Positions 27,443-37,457 of a stretch of DNA of 64,000 bases are shown piece after piece. The stretch's first letter is position 1. Each line of letters opens with the position of its first letter. The DNA comes from Facklamia lactis (GTDB lineage: Bacteria > Bacillota > Bacilli > Lactobacillales > Aerococcaceae). Location: the NCBI RefSeq assembly GCF_015863205.1, contig NZ_JACBXQ010000001.1:434001-498000 (forward strand), read 5' to 3'. The position numbers and the translations under genes are program-made. The notes under the pieces were generated by a model. It did no database searches. It saw nothing but the letters and a program-made list of their open reading frames with translations, and had not been told where the DNA came from.

Positions 27443-27823
27443 CTATTTAAACAATAACCAAATTCTTAGCATCAATAAGCCCACCAAAAACGTAGAAAAA
27501 ATCATAAAAACTAGTTCCGATGCTGGTAAATAATAAGCTTGAAAATAAAAAACCTCAACCTGCCGAATATAATAATAAAGTTGTAAACCAAGCACAAAAG
27601 CTGTTAAAAGAATGATAACAGGCAAAATGTTTAGTCCATAAATAATCCAACCCAAATTATAAATCAGCACCAGACAAGTAGGAAGCAAAATGATCGCCAA
27701 GTTTAAGGGCCAATGTTCAAAATATTTTAAATAAGATCGGAAATAGCGATTGATGACGATAACCATCAGGATGGCAATCCCATACATTACTACTTCTGCA
27801 AAAGTTAAATTGGCACTTGGCAT
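27443..27823 (-). CDS. Small four-helix membrane protein, probably DUF3397-like
   Basis: This 126-residue protein is almost wholly hydrophobic, with four predicted helices (about 10-28, 40-60, 62-84 and 102-124) and few charges. It lies immediately before mraZ, where Lactobacillales often carry a DUF3397 membrane protein of this size. I assign the family from size, topology and position, not from a diagnostic motif. GAGGAGG precedes the ATG. It ends at its own terminator. Confidence 0.65.
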   Translation of the reverse strand: MPSANLTFAEVVMYGIAILMVIVINRYFRSYLKYFEHWPLNLAIILLPTCLVLIYNLGWIIYGLNILPVIILLTAFVLGLQLYYYIRQVEVFYFQAYYLPASELVFMIFSTFLVGLLMLRIWLLFK

Positions 27824-27895
27824 GATTCTTGCCTCCTCTCATTTAGAATACTTATAGTGTACCAAATTCATGCTGAAATGCACATAGAACCTAAT

Positions 27896-27923
27896 AAAAA
27901 ACCACTCACAAATGTAAGTGGTT
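27896..27923 (-). terminator. Terminator after the murA-mbl-epuA region
   Basis: On the minus strand a 10-bp stem (AACCACTTAC / GTGAGTGGTT) with a 4-base loop is followed by TTTTAT, 15 bases past the epuA-like stop. Confidence 0.8.
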
Positions 27924-27937
27924 CAGGTTCAAGTAAA

Positions 27938-28138
27938 TTATTTCAAGAAATCAAAAATATGCATCCAAGTGTCACGATTGAGTACTTCCCAAAAATGTCC
28001 TCCACCCATTACAGCATATCCAATAAAAAGCCCTAAAATAAATAAGAGAATAAAACAAACTAAAAAAAGAATAAACTTACCTATACTTTTCAAAATTTGC
28101 TTCAATAAGGGATACTCTAAATAATCAGTATCTGTCAT
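27938..28138 (-). CDS. epuA: EpuA-like small membrane protein
   Basis: This 66-residue protein has one membrane helix (about 20-44), then GYAVMGGG and the aromatic C-terminal DTWMHIFDFL. This matches the EpuA family of Lactobacillales, which databases sometimes mislabel as an RNA polymerase beta subunit fragment. The family sits by mbl and murA as here. Its function is unknown. It lies 16 bases after mbl. Confidence 0.75.
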   Translation of the reverse strand: MTDTDYLEYPLLKQILKSIGKFILFLVCFILLFILGLFIGYAVMGGGHFWEVLNRDTWMHIFDFLK

Positions 28139-28154
28139 ATCTTCCTACTCCTAT

Positions 28155-29222
28155 CTAACTCCCCCAGATTCGACGCCAAAATTTAGTCCAAAAACGGCGA
28201 CGTTTCTGCTTCTTGGACGGTGGGGTTCGGTCTAATTTGCCACTGGTAATCCATTCTAACATGATTCCCGTTCCAATCGCTACAGCACTCATCGGTTGAT
28301 CAGCGGGCACAACGGTCACCTTCAAATATTCACTCAACATCTGATCCAAATCTTGAATCAAGGCACCTCCACCTGTTAATACAATACCACGATCATATAC
28401 ATCTGCTGTAATTTCAGGTGGCGCTTGTTCTAACACACGACGTATGGCTCGTGAAATTTGATTAATCTGCTCATCCAAAGCATCATGCAAGTCATTGGAA
28501 TTTACATTTATAGCTTTGGGAAGACCCGTTACAAGGTCCCGACCCTTTACTTCCGTATTTTTAGCCTGAGCGGGATCTTGCTTAATCGCCGAAGCAACTG
28601 CCTTTTTAACTTTTTCAGCTGATTGAATCCCAATGAGTAACTGATAATGATCCTTAAAATATTGGACAATCGACTCATCAAAATCATCACCAGCGATCTT
28701 AATAGAATCGGCAAACAGAATTTCTCCATTCGCCATAATCGCTATATCTGTTGTCCCTCCACCGATATCAACTACCATGCTTCCAGCTGGACCTAACACA
28801 TCCAGACCAGATCCCACAGCAGCTACCAAGGGTTCGGGTTCTATAAAAACTCTGCCTGACGAGACTTTCTGAACAGCCTCATAAAGTGATAACTGTTCAA
28901 TCTCACTGATATTGGTAGGCGTTGAAATCAAAACGTTCAATCGCCGTAAACCTCGATGAATGTTTAAACGCTTAAAGAACAAAACCAACATTGCTTCGGT
29001 TAAGTCATAATCAGAAATCACTCCCCCTTTTAGGGGTTGAACAACTTCAATCGATTCTGGCGTTCTTCCTCGCATCTCATAAGCTTCACGACCAACTGAG
29101 ATTACTTCTTGACTTCTAGCGTCAACAGCAACAACTGCAGGTTCATTAAAGATAATCCCCCGCCCTTTTAGATGGATTAAGACATTCGCAGTACCTAAAT
29201 CAATTCCGATATCTCTGCTCAT
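28155..29222 (-). CDS. mbl: Mbl/MreB-family rod-shape actin homologue
   Basis: This 355-residue actin-fold protein directs side-wall peptidoglycan synthesis. The N-terminal DIGIDLGTANVLIHLKGRGI and the phosphate-2 block MVVDIGGGTTDIA (about 153-165) are those of the Mbl subgroup. LTGGGALI (about 285) is the adenosine motif. The last 22 residues (KKQKRRRFWTKFWRRIW) form a basic, tryptophan-rich tail beyond the usual end and are likely to bind membrane. Its presence suggests rod or elongated growth, which is not universal in this order. Confidence 0.93.
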   Translation of the reverse strand: MSRDIGIDLGTANVLIHLKGRGIIFNEPAVVAVDARSQEVISVGREAYEMRGRTPESIEVVQPLKGGVISDYDLTEAMLVLFFKRLNIHRGLRRLNVLISTPTNISEIEQLSLYEAVQKVSSGRVFIEPEPLVAAVGSGLDVLGPAGSMVVDIGGGTTDIAIMANGEILFADSIKIAGDDFDESIVQYFKDHYQLLIGIQSAEKVKKAVASAIKQDPAQAKNTEVKGRDLVTGLPKAINVNSNDLHDALDEQINQISRAIRRVLEQAPPEITADVYDRGIVLTGGGALIQDLDQMLSEYLKVTVVPADQPMSAVAIGTGIMLEWITSGKLDRTPPSKKQKRRRFWTKFWRRIWGS

Positions 29223-29246
29223 GTTGATCCGTTCCTTTATTAGGAA

Positions 29247-30557
29247 TTAAGCATATACAGCTGTTTGAGCTGTTTGCTTAGGCGGTTTAATCGGTTGAAT
29301 GTTCACCCGTTCAATATTTGCACCGAGACCTGCCAATTTATCATGGAACTGATAGTAACCACGATCAAGATATTTCAGTTCAGACACACGCGTCAATCCT
29401 TTGGCACAAAGACCTGCGATGATCAAGGCTGCAGCAGCTCGAAGGTCAGTAGCCTTCACCTGTGCACCACTCAAATCCGAAGGGCCGTACATCACCACCG
29501 TTTGACGCTCAATCTTAAATTGCGCACTCATACGACGTAACTCTTCGAAATGCATGAAGCGATTCTCAAAAACTGTTTCATTTAAAGCGGAATCTCCATC
29601 TGCCAACAACTGCGCAATCGACATTTGGGCTTGCATATCCGTTGGGAATCCAGGATATGGCATTGTCTTAATATCTGTTGCCTTTAAACGACTAGGGCCT
29701 ATCACTCGGACAGAATCTTCATAAATTTCAAAGATAGTCCCCATTTCCTGTAACTTATTAATCAATGGCTTGTTATGCTTAGCAATCGCTCCTTCAATCA
29801 CGACGTCACCTTGTGTAACAGCAGCAGCCACCATAAAAGTTCCAGCTTCAATTCGGTCAGGAATAATGGAATAAGTCACTCCAATTAATTTATCGACTCC
29901 TTCAATACGAATCGTTTCAGATCCTGCTCCTGAGATTTTTGCTCCCATTGCATTTAAGAAGTCAGCTAGATCCACAATCTCTGGTTCACGAGCAACGTTC
30001 TCAAGGATGGTAACTCCTTCTGCCATCACAGCAGCCATCATAATATTTTCAGTTGCTCCCACACTTGGGAAATCTAAGTAAATTTCAGTTCCCACTAAAC
30101 GGTCGGCTGTTGCCTCAACATAACCCGCTGTCGTTGTAATCTCAGCTCCAAGCGCCTTAAAGCCTTTTAAATGTAAATCAATGGGACGTGTTCCAATCGC
30201 ACATCCACCAGGCATCGCTACTCGTGCATGGCCATAACGAGCTAACATAGGCCCCATTACGACAATTGAGGCACGCATTTTACTAACAAAATCATAATCT
30301 GCCATCGTTAAGACTTTTCCGCTAGCATCCAATGTCATTTCATTCGTTAATTCATTAAAATTTGTGGTGACCTTAATATTCGTTAAAAGCTCATTCATTG
30401 TAAACACATCAGATAAAACTGGAACATTACTTAGATGTGTTTGACCTTCAGAAGCTAAAATAGAAGCTGCTAGAATGGGTAATACAGCATTCTTTGCACC
30501 CTCAACACGAACTGTACCCTCCAAACGGCTGCCACCTTGTACAATTATCTCTTCCAT
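29247..30557 (-). CDS. murA: MurA, UDP-GlcNAc 1-carboxyvinyltransferase
   Basis: MurA catalyses the first committed step of peptidoglycan synthesis, moving enolpyruvate from PEP to UDP-GlcNAc; it is the fosfomycin target. The 436-residue protein has KNAVLPI (about 22-28) and the catalytic Cys in [13 protein letters not shown] (about 115-127), so it should be fosfomycin-sensitive at this residue. The gene order DUF1146-murA-mbl-epuA points to the MurAA-type paralogue. A TTGACC-17-TAACTC promoter is possible about 45 bases upstream. Confidence 0.97.
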   Translation of the reverse strand: MEEIIVQGGSRLEGTVRVEGAKNAVLPILAASILASEGQTHLSNVPVLSDVFTMNELLTNIKVTTNFNELTNEMTLDASGKVLTMADYDFVSKMRASIVVMGPMLARYGHARVAMPGGCAIGTRPIDLHLKGFKALGAEITTTAGYVEATADRLVGTEIYLDFPSVGATENIMMAAVMAEGVTILENVAREPEIVDLADFLNAMGAKISGAGSETIRIEGVDKLIGVTYSIIPDRIEAGTFMVAAAVTQGDVVIEGAIAKHNKPLINKLQEMGTIFEIYEDSVRVIGPSRLKATDIKTMPYPGFPTDMQAQMSIAQLLADGDSALNETVFENRFMHFEELRRMSAQFKIERQTVVMYGPSDLSGAQVKATDLRAAAALIIAGLCAKGLTRVSELKYLDRGYYQFHDKLAGLGANIERVNIQPIKPPKQTAQTAVYA

Positions 30558-30621
30558 TATTAAATTAATCCCCTTTTTGAGTTAACCGTTTTGGAGCGGA
30601 CGGTCAACTGACACACTTTGA

Positions 30622-30855
30622 TTAGAGAAAGATTGCATACAAAATTTGTTGCAAAATTTCAATGATTGTAATAAAGAATGAACTAGTCATATATCCCACA
30701 CTAATGCTTAGAATGAGACAAAGCATCCGGTCCATCGTTTGATGATTGGGATGTAAAAACTTGCGCCAATTGACCTTTGACAAAGTAAAATAGGCAACAG
30801 TTACAAATAGAATGTGAATCATTAGTACTGCCATACCATTTACGATTGCTAGCAT
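30622..30855 (-). CDS. DUF1146 family small membrane protein (YwzB-like)
   Basis: This 77-residue protein has two membrane helices (about 5-22 and 44-70) around the central VNWRKFL segment. It is the same length as Bacillus YwzB, which also lies before murA. The frame extends 20 codons upstream. The ATG at 30855 has AAAGG nine bases before it and restores the family length. The function is unknown. A TTTACT-16-TATGAT promoter may lie about 40 bases upstream. Confidence 0.8.
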   Translation of the reverse strand: MLAIVNGMAVLMIHILFVTVAYFTLSKVNWRKFLHPNHQTMDRMLCLILSISVGYMTSSFFITIIEILQQILYAIFL

Positions 30856-30921
30856 TCTATCCAACCTTTCTAGTTCTATTACATCATAGCATAAAAAAAA
30901 ATGAAGTAAAATCATTATATC

Positions 30922-30969
30922 AAAAAAACAGATGACAAAGCGTCATATTTCTTTGACACTTTGTCATCT
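30922..30969 (-). terminator. Terminator of mvaA-mvaS
   Basis: On the minus strand an 11-bp stem (AGATGACAAAG / CTTTGTCATCT) with an inner GTCA/TGAC stem is followed by GTTTTTTT, about 70 bases after the mvaS stop. Confidence 0.85.
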
Positions 30970-31041
30970 ATCAACACTTAAACGATTTTATAACAGTCCA
31001 ATTACATTTAAATGATTTTTTTACAAATCATTGACAAGTTT

Positions 31042-32244
31042 TTATTGAGGCGCCTGACGATAGTAACGTCGATGGTGATCAATTTCTGCTAAATAAAAGC
31101 GTCCGGCTTCTACGGTCACAGGATACTCTACCTTCTCATCTGATTGTGTTAGCTTTTCTTGATAGATTTCTTCATATTCTTGAATTGACAATTTTTGACG
31201 ATCACCAAAAAGATCCTGGAGGGCACGAATTTCAATAGCATCTTGATAACCTGGTTGAAGTTGACCAAATAATAATTCCGCGACTGCACCTGACCCATAT
31301 GAGAACAAACCAACATGATCTCCTGCTGATAAGTTACGATCGTTAATCAAGAGCGAAAGGAGACACAGATAGAGGGACCCTGTATAGATATTTCCCACAT
31401 GACGACTAAAAATGGTTCCCGCATCATAATGTTCTTCCCATTGATCCAGTTTAGATAGAATCACTTGAGAACCTTCTTTGTCAACTAAGTGGTCTCGATA
31501 TGCCTTAATCGCCTTACGTCCCATCTTAGTAAAAGGTAAATGAAAGGCCAGAGCTTCTATAGACCCTACACTTTCGGGCAAGCGACGAGAAGCCTCTTCC
31601 ATCACCTCAATAAAGGTTTGATTGTATAATTGGGTTGAAAATCGTCCCTCTACCATAGGATAATCTGCATATTGAGGACGCCAAAAATCAAACTGATTAT
31701 TCGTAAAACCAATGCTTTCCTGCTCAATCGCTAAGATAGCCGGATTGGCTGTAATTAACATAGCAATTGCTCCAGCCCCTTGAGTCGATTCTCCGCCTGT
31801 ATTTAGACCATAACGCGCAATATCCGTCATAATCACTAAAACTTTACGATCTGGTCGCAAACGCACATAATCCGCTGCAGACTGGAGAGCAGCTGTTCCA
31901 GCATAACAGGCCTCTTTTACTTCATACGATTTGGCAAAAGGATTAATCTTTAACGCTTCATGAACATAAGTCGAAGCTGCCTTAGAATAATCAAAAGCCG
32001 ATTCGGTGGCGACAATCACCTGGTCAATCAATTCACGGTCTTGATCTTTCACAATGGGAGCTGCTGCATTAATCGCTAATACCACAATATCTTGCATGGC
32101 ATCTGTTACAGCCATCTGATTTTGGCCAATTCCGATTGTAAATTTTGCAGGATCTACCCCTCTCGCTTTGGCTAGCTCCTCCATCTCAATATATTGAGGA
32201 GGAATATATAAATTAATACGATCTATTCCAACTAATTGTTCCAT
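31042..32244 (-). CDS. mvaS: Hydroxymethylglutaryl-CoA synthase
   Basis: MvaS condenses acetyl-CoA with acetoacetyl-CoA to give HMG-CoA in the mevalonate route to isoprenoids. The 400-residue thiolase-fold enzyme has the catalytic Glu in VATESAFD (Glu81) and the nucleophile Cys113 (EACYAGTAAL). A basic/His region with AFHLPFTKMG (about 236-245) follows. It is encoded 42 bases after mvaA, so both enzymes of HMG-CoA handling are co-expressed. The isoprenoids made here feed undecaprenyl phosphate for the wall enzymes encoded nearby. Confidence 0.96.
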   Translation of the reverse strand: MEQLVGIDRINLYIPPQYIEMEELAKARGVDPAKFTIGIGQNQMAVTDAMQDIVVLAINAAAPIVKDQDRELIDQVIVATESAFDYSKAASTYVHEALKINPFAKSYEVKEACYAGTAALQSAADYVRLRPDRKVLVIMTDIARYGLNTGGESTQGAGAIAMLITANPAILAIEQESIGFTNNQFDFWRPQYADYPMVEGRFSTQLYNQTFIEVMEEASRRLPESVGSIEALAFHLPFTKMGRKAIKAYRDHLVDKEGSQVILSKLDQWEEHYDAGTIFSRHVGNIYTGSLYLCLLSLLINDRNLSAGDHVGLFSYGSGAVAELLFGQLQPGYQDAIEIRALQDLFGDRQKLSIQEYEEIYQEKLTQSDEKVEYPVTVEAGRFYLAEIDHHRRYYRQAPQ

Positions 32245-32286
32245 TCTTACCTCCCAGAAACTTTCTTTAACGTAAATGCTATTATC

Positions 32287-33528
32287 TTATGAATGACGGA
32301 TTTTGTCTAGTAATTCTATTGCAACATCTCGATTATATGTTTTTTTCTGTCGAAGTAATTGGACCAAAGTCTCAACTTCTTCAGAACGTGCTCCGACTTG
32401 AATGGCCAAAGAGCGCGCTTGCAGAGCCATATGACCTTTTTGAATGCCATCCGTCACCAAAGCTTTGAGTGCAGAGAAATTCTGAGCCAAACCGACAGCT
32501 CCTATGATCTCTGCTAATTCCTTACCGGTTGGATCTCCCAAAAGTTCTAAAGACCACTGAGCTCCTGGATGCATTCCCAGGGTCCCTCCTACTGTTGCGA
32601 CTTGAAGCGGTAAAACCATTTCTCCAATTAAATGTTGTGGGTCCTCTGATAGAGTCCATTGACTCAGCGCTTGATAAGATCCCTCTCTACTCGCATAAGC
32701 ATGCAGACCCGCCTCTACCGCTCGCCAATCATTCCCCGTTGCGAGCAAAACAGCATCCACCCCATTCATAATTCCTTTATTATGAGTCACCGCTCGATAA
32801 GGATCTAAATGGGCATATTCGCTGGCCCGGGTTATGGCATCAGCAATTTTCGCCGCTTTTTTATTCGATAAATCTAATCGAGAAATGGGCATTTCCGCTC
32901 TGACCTTAACGAGAGAATCGGGACTATAATTAGATAAAATCGCCATCAAAACTTGACCTTGACTATCCGCTTCGATGACCGGACTCAAGGCTTCCAAAAC
33001 CGTATTCAAGGCGTTAGCCCCCATCGCATCACAGGGGTCGAAAGCAATATAATAAGAACAATAAGACGTAGTCGCTCCTAAGAATTCTGCTAAGCGGATA
33101 CCACGAGGACCTCCTCCACGCTTTACCATACTCTGAGATGCCTGTCTGGCAATGTCCATCCATTTCTCCTGATGTTGATCAAGTAACAATTGGGCTTGTT
33201 GATGCCTCAATCCCGTCAAGATAATCTGACCTTCCAGCTGTTTTTGTTCCATTTCCGCCTGAATATCCCCTAAAAACTTAGCCCCATTCGAAGCAGCAGC
33301 AACCACACTGGGTTCTTCAACTACCATTGGAACAACATATTCACGCTGATTAATAAGGAAATTCATGGCCAAGCCTAAAGGCAGATCATAGGTGAAAACA
33401 AAGTTTTCGATCATCTGATTAGCAAGATCATCCCTCAAAATTGGTGGCTGAAAATCCTTAGCTTGAAAGTCTGATAGAATCTGCCTTCTCTCCTCAAGCG
33501 TTCGACGGTAAAACTTAGAAAAATTCAT
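32287..33528 (-). CDS. mvaA: Hydroxymethylglutaryl-CoA reductase, class II
   Basis: This 413-residue class II HMG-CoA reductase interconverts HMG-CoA and mevalonate with NAD(P)H. Motifs include the catalytic Glu in VVEEPSVVAAAS (about 74-85), DAMGANALN (about 181-189) and the Lys in THNKGIMNGVDA (about 258-269). It is a stand-alone reductase, not the thiolase-reductase fusion (MvaE) found in enterococci, so the acetoacetyl-CoA thiolase must be encoded elsewhere. Confidence 0.96.
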   Translation of the reverse strand: MNFSKFYRRTLEERRQILSDFQAKDFQPPILRDDLANQMIENFVFTYDLPLGLAMNFLINQREYVVPMVVEEPSVVAAASNGAKFLGDIQAEMEQKQLEGQIILTGLRHQQAQLLLDQHQEKWMDIARQASQSMVKRGGGPRGIRLAEFLGATTSYCSYYIAFDPCDAMGANALNTVLEALSPVIEADSQGQVLMAILSNYSPDSLVKVRAEMPISRLDLSNKKAAKIADAITRASEYAHLDPYRAVTHNKGIMNGVDAVLLATGNDWRAVEAGLHAYASREGSYQALSQWTLSEDPQHLIGEMVLPLQVATVGGTLGMHPGAQWSLELLGDPTGKELAEIIGAVGLAQNFSALKALVTDGIQKGHMALQARSLAIQVGARSEEVETLVQLLRQKKTYNRDVAIELLDKIRHS

Positions 33529-33549
33529 TCTGATCCTCCTTAAAGCAAA

Positions 33550-33585
33550 CTACACATGGTAAGTCTTAACGACTTCCATGTGTAG
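33550..33585 (-). terminator. Hairpin between upp and mvaA (terminator or operator)
   Basis: On the minus strand a stem of about 15 bp with one mismatch (CTACACATGG-AAGTC / GACTT-ACCATGTGTAG) is followed by a weak TTTGCTTT tract. It begins right after TTGACC and ends about 22 bases before the mvaA ATG. It could be the upp terminator or a control site for mvaA. Confidence 0.6.
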
Positions 33586-33608
33586 GTCAATGTTATTACT
33601 AAATCCAT

Positions 33609-34247
33609 CTATTTTGTTCCAAAAATACGGTCTCCTGCATCACCAAGTCCTGGTAGGATATAGCCATTCTCATCTAAACGTTCATCCAGAGCTGCTGTAA
33701 AAATATCGACAGTTGGAAAAGCTTCTTGTAAGGCTTTAACCCCTTCAGGTGCTGCAACTAGGCAGACAAAAGTGATATGATTCACATCTACACCATATTT
33801 TTCTGTTAACTGGGTAAGAGCTGAAATAGCAGACCCTCCCGTCGCTAACATTGGATCCACAACAAAAACTTGTCTTTCACTAATATCAAGAGGTAATTTT
33901 GCAAAATATTCCACAATTTCTAATGTCTCATGCTCACGGTATAAACCAATATGTCCCACACGCGCTGCAGGTACTAAACTCGTAATCCCGTCAACCATTC
34001 CTAAACCGGCACGTAAAATCGGCACAATCGCCATTTTCTTACCGGCAATTTGTTTTTGGCTCGTTTTCACGAGAGGTGTTTCAATTTCCACTTCTTCTAA
34101 AGGTAAATCACGTGTGATTTCGTAAGCCATTAACATCGCAATTTCATTCGTTACTTCACGAAACACCTTAGTAGAGGTATCTTTATCACGAATAATTGTT
34201 AACTTATGCTGGATCAGTGGGTGGTCTACAACCGTCAATTTTGCCAT
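33609..34247 (-). CDS. upp: Uracil phosphoribosyltransferase
   Basis: Upp converts uracil and PRPP to UMP for pyrimidine salvage. The 212-residue protein has the phosphoribosyltransferase PRPP loop [11 protein letters not shown] (about 128-138) and the uracil-binding C-terminus [12 protein letters not shown] (last 15 residues). It lies 27 bases after glyA, the common glyA-upp order in Lactobacillales. Confidence 0.98.
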   Translation of the reverse strand: MAKLTVVDHPLIQHKLTIIRDKDTSTKVFREVTNEIAMLMAYEITRDLPLEEVEIETPLVKTSQKQIAGKKMAIVPILRAGLGMVDGITSLVPAARVGHIGLYREHETLEIVEYFAKLPLDISERQVFVVDPMLATGGSAISALTQLTEKYGVDVNHITFVCLVAAPEGVKALQEAFPTVDIFTAALDERLDENGYILPGLGDAGDRIFGTK

Positions 34248-34274
34248 TATTTTTCCTCCTAATAGTCTTAAGTT

Positions 34275-35504
34275 TTAGTGATAAGCATTAAGTGGTTTGT
34301 CTGCTACAATGGCTTCTGCTTGTTGACGAAGAGCTGGTAATTCTGATTCATCAGCCAGTAGTGCCTTAACAAGAATTTCTGCAATTTCACGTGCTTGGTC
34401 TTCCTTGATACCGCGTGAAGTAATCGCTGGAGAACCTACACGAATACCAGATGTTTCCACAAATGAACGTTGATCATTTGGAATAGAATTCTTATTCACG
34501 GTGATTGCCACTTCTTCTAAGCGCTCTTGTGCCCATTTACCAGAAATATCAAGTTTAGATAAGTCTAATAACATGACATGATTATCTGTACCACCAGAAA
34601 TCACGCGTAAATCACTCTCATTAAAGACATCAGCCATTGCTTGTGCATTCTTAATCACTTGTGCTGCATATTCCTTGAATTCAGGTTGAAGCGCTTCACC
34701 AAAAGCAACTGCTTTAGCAGCAATTACATGTTCTAAAGGACCACCTTGAATACCAGGGAAAATGGCACTATTTAACTTTTTAGCATATTCTTCCTTAGCT
34801 GTCAAGATCATTCCGCCACGAGGACCACGTAAAGTCTTATGTGTAGTAGTGGTTACGACGTCTGCATATGGCATTGGATTTGGATGTAAACCAGCTGCTA
34901 CTAATCCAGCAATATGCGCCATATCTACCATTAGAATTGCTCCAACTTCTTGAGCGATTTTGCTAATTCTTTCAAAATCAATGATCCGTGAATAAGCACT
35001 CGCTCCAGCAATAATCATTTTTGGTTTTACTTCACGCGCTGTTTTTTCTAGTGCATCATAGTCGATTTGTTCTGTTTCTGGATCAACTCCATAAGCATAC
35101 ATATCGTAAGATTGCCCTGAGAAGTTGACTGGAGATCCATGAGTTAAGTGTCCCCCTTGTGAAAGATCCATTCCTAATACCTTATCACCAGGTTCTAAGA
35201 AAGCACGGTAAACCGCTAAGTTAGCACTTGAGCCAGAATGCGGCTGAACATTTACATATTTCGCTCCAAATAATTCTTTGGCACGATCAATGGCTAATTG
35301 TTCCAATACATCTACAAATTCGCATCCACCATAATAACGTTTACCAGGATAACCTTCTGCATATTTATTCGTCAGAACAGATCCTTGAACTTTCATTACG
35401 TCCTCTGAAACAAAGTTTTCAGAAGCAATCAACTCGATACCATGTGTCTGGCGTTGACGTTCCTTCTCAATCAAGTCAAAAACTTCTGCATTTATTTCTG
35501 TCAT
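34275..35504 (-). CDS. glyA: Serine hydroxymethyltransferase
   Basis: GlyA interconverts serine and glycine with tetrahydrofolate and supplies one-carbon units. The 409-residue fold-type I PLP enzyme has the Schiff-base Lys223 in [13 protein letters not shown] and the N-terminal ELIASEN motif (24-30). A TATAAT -10 box overlaps the end of the upstream gene, so it has its own promoter and drives upp as well. Confidence 0.98.
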   Translation of the reverse strand: MTEINAEVFDLIEKERQRQTHGIELIASENFVSEDVMKVQGSVLTNKYAEGYPGKRYYGGCEFVDVLEQLAIDRAKELFGAKYVNVQPHSGSSANLAVYRAFLEPGDKVLGMDLSQGGHLTHGSPVNFSGQSYDMYAYGVDPETEQIDYDALEKTAREVKPKMIIAGASAYSRIIDFERISKIAQEVGAILMVDMAHIAGLVAAGLHPNPMPYADVVTTTTHKTLRGPRGGMILTAKEEYAKKLNSAIFPGIQGGPLEHVIAAKAVAFGEALQPEFKEYAAQVIKNAQAMADVFNESDLRVISGGTDNHVMLLDLSKLDISGKWAQERLEEVAITVNKNSIPNDQRSFVETSGIRVGSPAITSRGIKEDQAREIAEILVKALLADESELPALRQQAEAIVADKPLNAYH

Positions 35505-35553
35505 CTAAATAACCTCCACAATATATTTTATATACAACCTAAGTTGCATGGTT

Positions 35554-35583
35554 ATTATAGCACAATTGAAGACGCTTTCGTAA
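35554..35583 (-). promoter_or_regulatory. glyA-upp promoter
   Basis: On the minus strand, TTACGA (35578-35583), an 18-base spacer and TATAAT (35554-35559) lie about 50 bases before glyA. They overlap the 3' end of the sua5-like gene. Confidence 0.6.
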
Positions 35584-36577
35584 CCCTATTTATAAAAGCG
35601 CTTGCTTTTTCACTATTTTCTAATCCTTGTACATAGATTTTATCGCAATTAGTTCGCTCCAAATAGCGCAGACCGGCATACAGGTTTCTGGTTGCATTCC
35701 GAATATCCTCCGCCTCTCCCCAAGAATAAGTTGCCACTACTTGAGGCAGCGAAGATAAGTTTTCCACTAAATCTTCTCCTGCTAAAAGGCCAATTTTATC
35801 TGATACTTCACCAATATGTTCTTGCCATTCTTGAACTGTCCAAGGAGATGCTACATAGACCACAGGTTGCTTAGGACTATAATGAGAATATTTCACTCCT
35901 GGCGAGGCAACCTCTAAATGACTCAACTGCGTCGCCTCAGATAGATAATTTGCTGAAATTCCTAACTCTTCAATCATCGATTTCGTAATCATCCCAGGTC
36001 GCAAGATATCAACTTGTCCATCATGAGGATAAACAACAGTTGATTCAACCCCAATCTCTGTCAAATCCGTCTCAGCCGCCAAAACACCCGCAATCAACCC
36101 CTTGAAATCAGCTAGGATATGCTCCACACTCGTGGGCGAAGGTTTCGTCGAGAGATTAGCAGAAGGTCCCACTAAAGGCAAATGAGTCTTCCGAATAAGC
36201 TCTAATGCCAATGCATTGTTTGGCATACGGATCGCGACCGTCGTTTTCCCTCCTGTCACATTATCTGCAACTGCACCCGACTTAAGAGGAAAAATAATCG
36301 TCAAAGGCCCAGGCCAAAAGTGATCCATTAATTGGATTGCTAGGTCTGATACTTCCTCCACCAGTTCCTCTAACTGCTGGCGATCTGCAATATGAACGAT
36401 CAAGGGATTATCACTTGGCCGTCCCTTCGCTTCAAAAACCTTTGCGACAGCGCTTGCTTGATCGGCTCTAGCTCCTAAACCATATACCGTTTCTGTAGGA
36501 AAAGCGACCAGCTCACCCTCTTGTAGCAATTGAGCAGCTCGATCAATTCCGTCACGATTAAAAATAATAGTTTCCAT
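35555..36577 (-). CDS. L-threonylcarbamoyladenylate synthase (Sua5/YwlC)
   Basis: This enzyme makes threonylcarbamoyl-AMP from threonine, bicarbonate and ATP for the t6A37 tRNA modification. The 340-residue protein has the YrdC domain (FPTETVYGLGARA, about 26-38; GPSANLS; ESTVV) and a C-terminal Sua5 domain. It is thus the long Sua5 form, not short TsaC. The frame is open 36 codons upstream. The ATG at 36577 is chosen for its AAAGGAG site and its position one base from the prmC stop. Confidence 0.93.
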   Translation of the reverse strand: METIIFNRDGIDRAAQLLQEGELVAFPTETVYGLGARADQASAVAKVFEAKGRPSDNPLIVHIADRQQLEELVEEVSDLAIQLMDHFWPGPLTIIFPLKSGAVADNVTGGKTTVAIRMPNNALALELIRKTHLPLVGPSANLSTKPSPTSVEHILADFKGLIAGVLAAETDLTEIGVESTVVYPHDGQVDILRPGMITKSMIEELGISANYLSEATQLSHLEVASPGVKYSHYSPKQPVVYVASPWTVQEWQEHIGEVSDKIGLLAGEDLVENLSSLPQVVATYSWGEAEDIRNATRNLYAGLRYLERTNCDKIYVQGLENSEKASAFINRVTKASSIVL

Positions 36578-36578
36578 T

Positions 36579-37457
36579 CTATTTCCACTCCTTTCGTCTG
36601 TCGACACATAGATAACGATCTTTACCCAAATAATCTTGTTCGACCCAAATTTTTGCTTGAGGTAAAGCCTTTTGAAATAGCTCAATCAAAGCGGACCCTT
36701 GACGATATCCAATCTCAAATAAGGCTTGTCCGTCCACCGCTAAATACTGAGGTAATGCCTGAGCAATCCCCCGATAAATCGCAAGCCCATCCTGTTCAGC
36801 AAAGAGAGCCATAGACGGTTCATACTTCTTCACACTCATATCCATAACATCTAATTCTTCTTCCCCAATATAGGGTGGATTTGAAACAATCACATCAAAC
36901 TGCTTTTCTGGATCCAATTCTTGAAAAAGATCTGATTGAATAAAACGAATTTCCAAGTGACGGGCTTCGGCATTCGCCTTCGCTACTTGCAAAGCTTCAG
37001 TACTTAGATCAGAAGCCCATATTTCCATTTCAGGAAATGCTTTCTTCAATTCAATGGCAATAATGCCGGTTCCCGTTCCAATGTCTAATACTCTCTGAGA
37101 GGCTTCCCCATCTTCAAGAACCTTCAAGGCCCTTTCAACTAGACCTTGGGTTTCTTCACGTGGGATCAAAGTGGCAGGCGTCACCTGATAACGGTCTCCC
37201 ATAAAATAAGCATAACCTGAAATATACTGAATAGGCTCATGATTAATTAAACGCAAAAGAGCATCCTGATAGCGTTGAATTCGTTCTTCATCCTGAATTT
37301 GGTGTAGCTGACTAACCAATTGTGTCAGATCCCAATCAAATAAGTACATCCAATAATTTCGAGCCAAATCGCCATCCCAATCATGTTGATTCAAAAAAAA
37401 TGAAGCCTCTCTAAGCGCTTCATTTAAAGTGATATTTGTCCTATCCTTGAGAGCCAT
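36579..37457 (-). CDS. prmC: PrmC, release factor glutamine methyltransferase
   Basis: PrmC methylates the GGQ glutamine of peptide release factors. The 292-residue enzyme has the SAM loop DIGTGTG (125-131) and the glutamine-binding NPPY (193-196). Its start overlaps the last 17 bases of prfA, whose product is its substrate. Confidence 0.97.
   Translation of the reverse strand: MALKDRTNITLNEALREASFFLNQHDWDGDLARNYWMYLFDWDLTQLVSQLHQIQDEERIQRYQDALLRLINHEPIQYISGYAYFMGDRYQVTPATLIPREETQGLVERALKVLEDGEASQRVLDIGTGTGIIAIELKKAFPEMEIWASDLSTEALQVAKANAEARHLEIRFIQSDLFQELDPEKQFDVIVSNPPYIGEEELDVMDMSVKKYEPSMALFAEQDGLAIYRGIAQALPQYLAVDGQALFEIGYRQGSALIELFQKALPQAKIWVEQDYLGKDRYLCVDRRKEWK

Noticed and set aside
27918-28124. 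Plus-strand 68-codon frame opposite the epuA-like gene
   Set aside because: It is antisense to a recognised small membrane protein and lacks a ribosome site.
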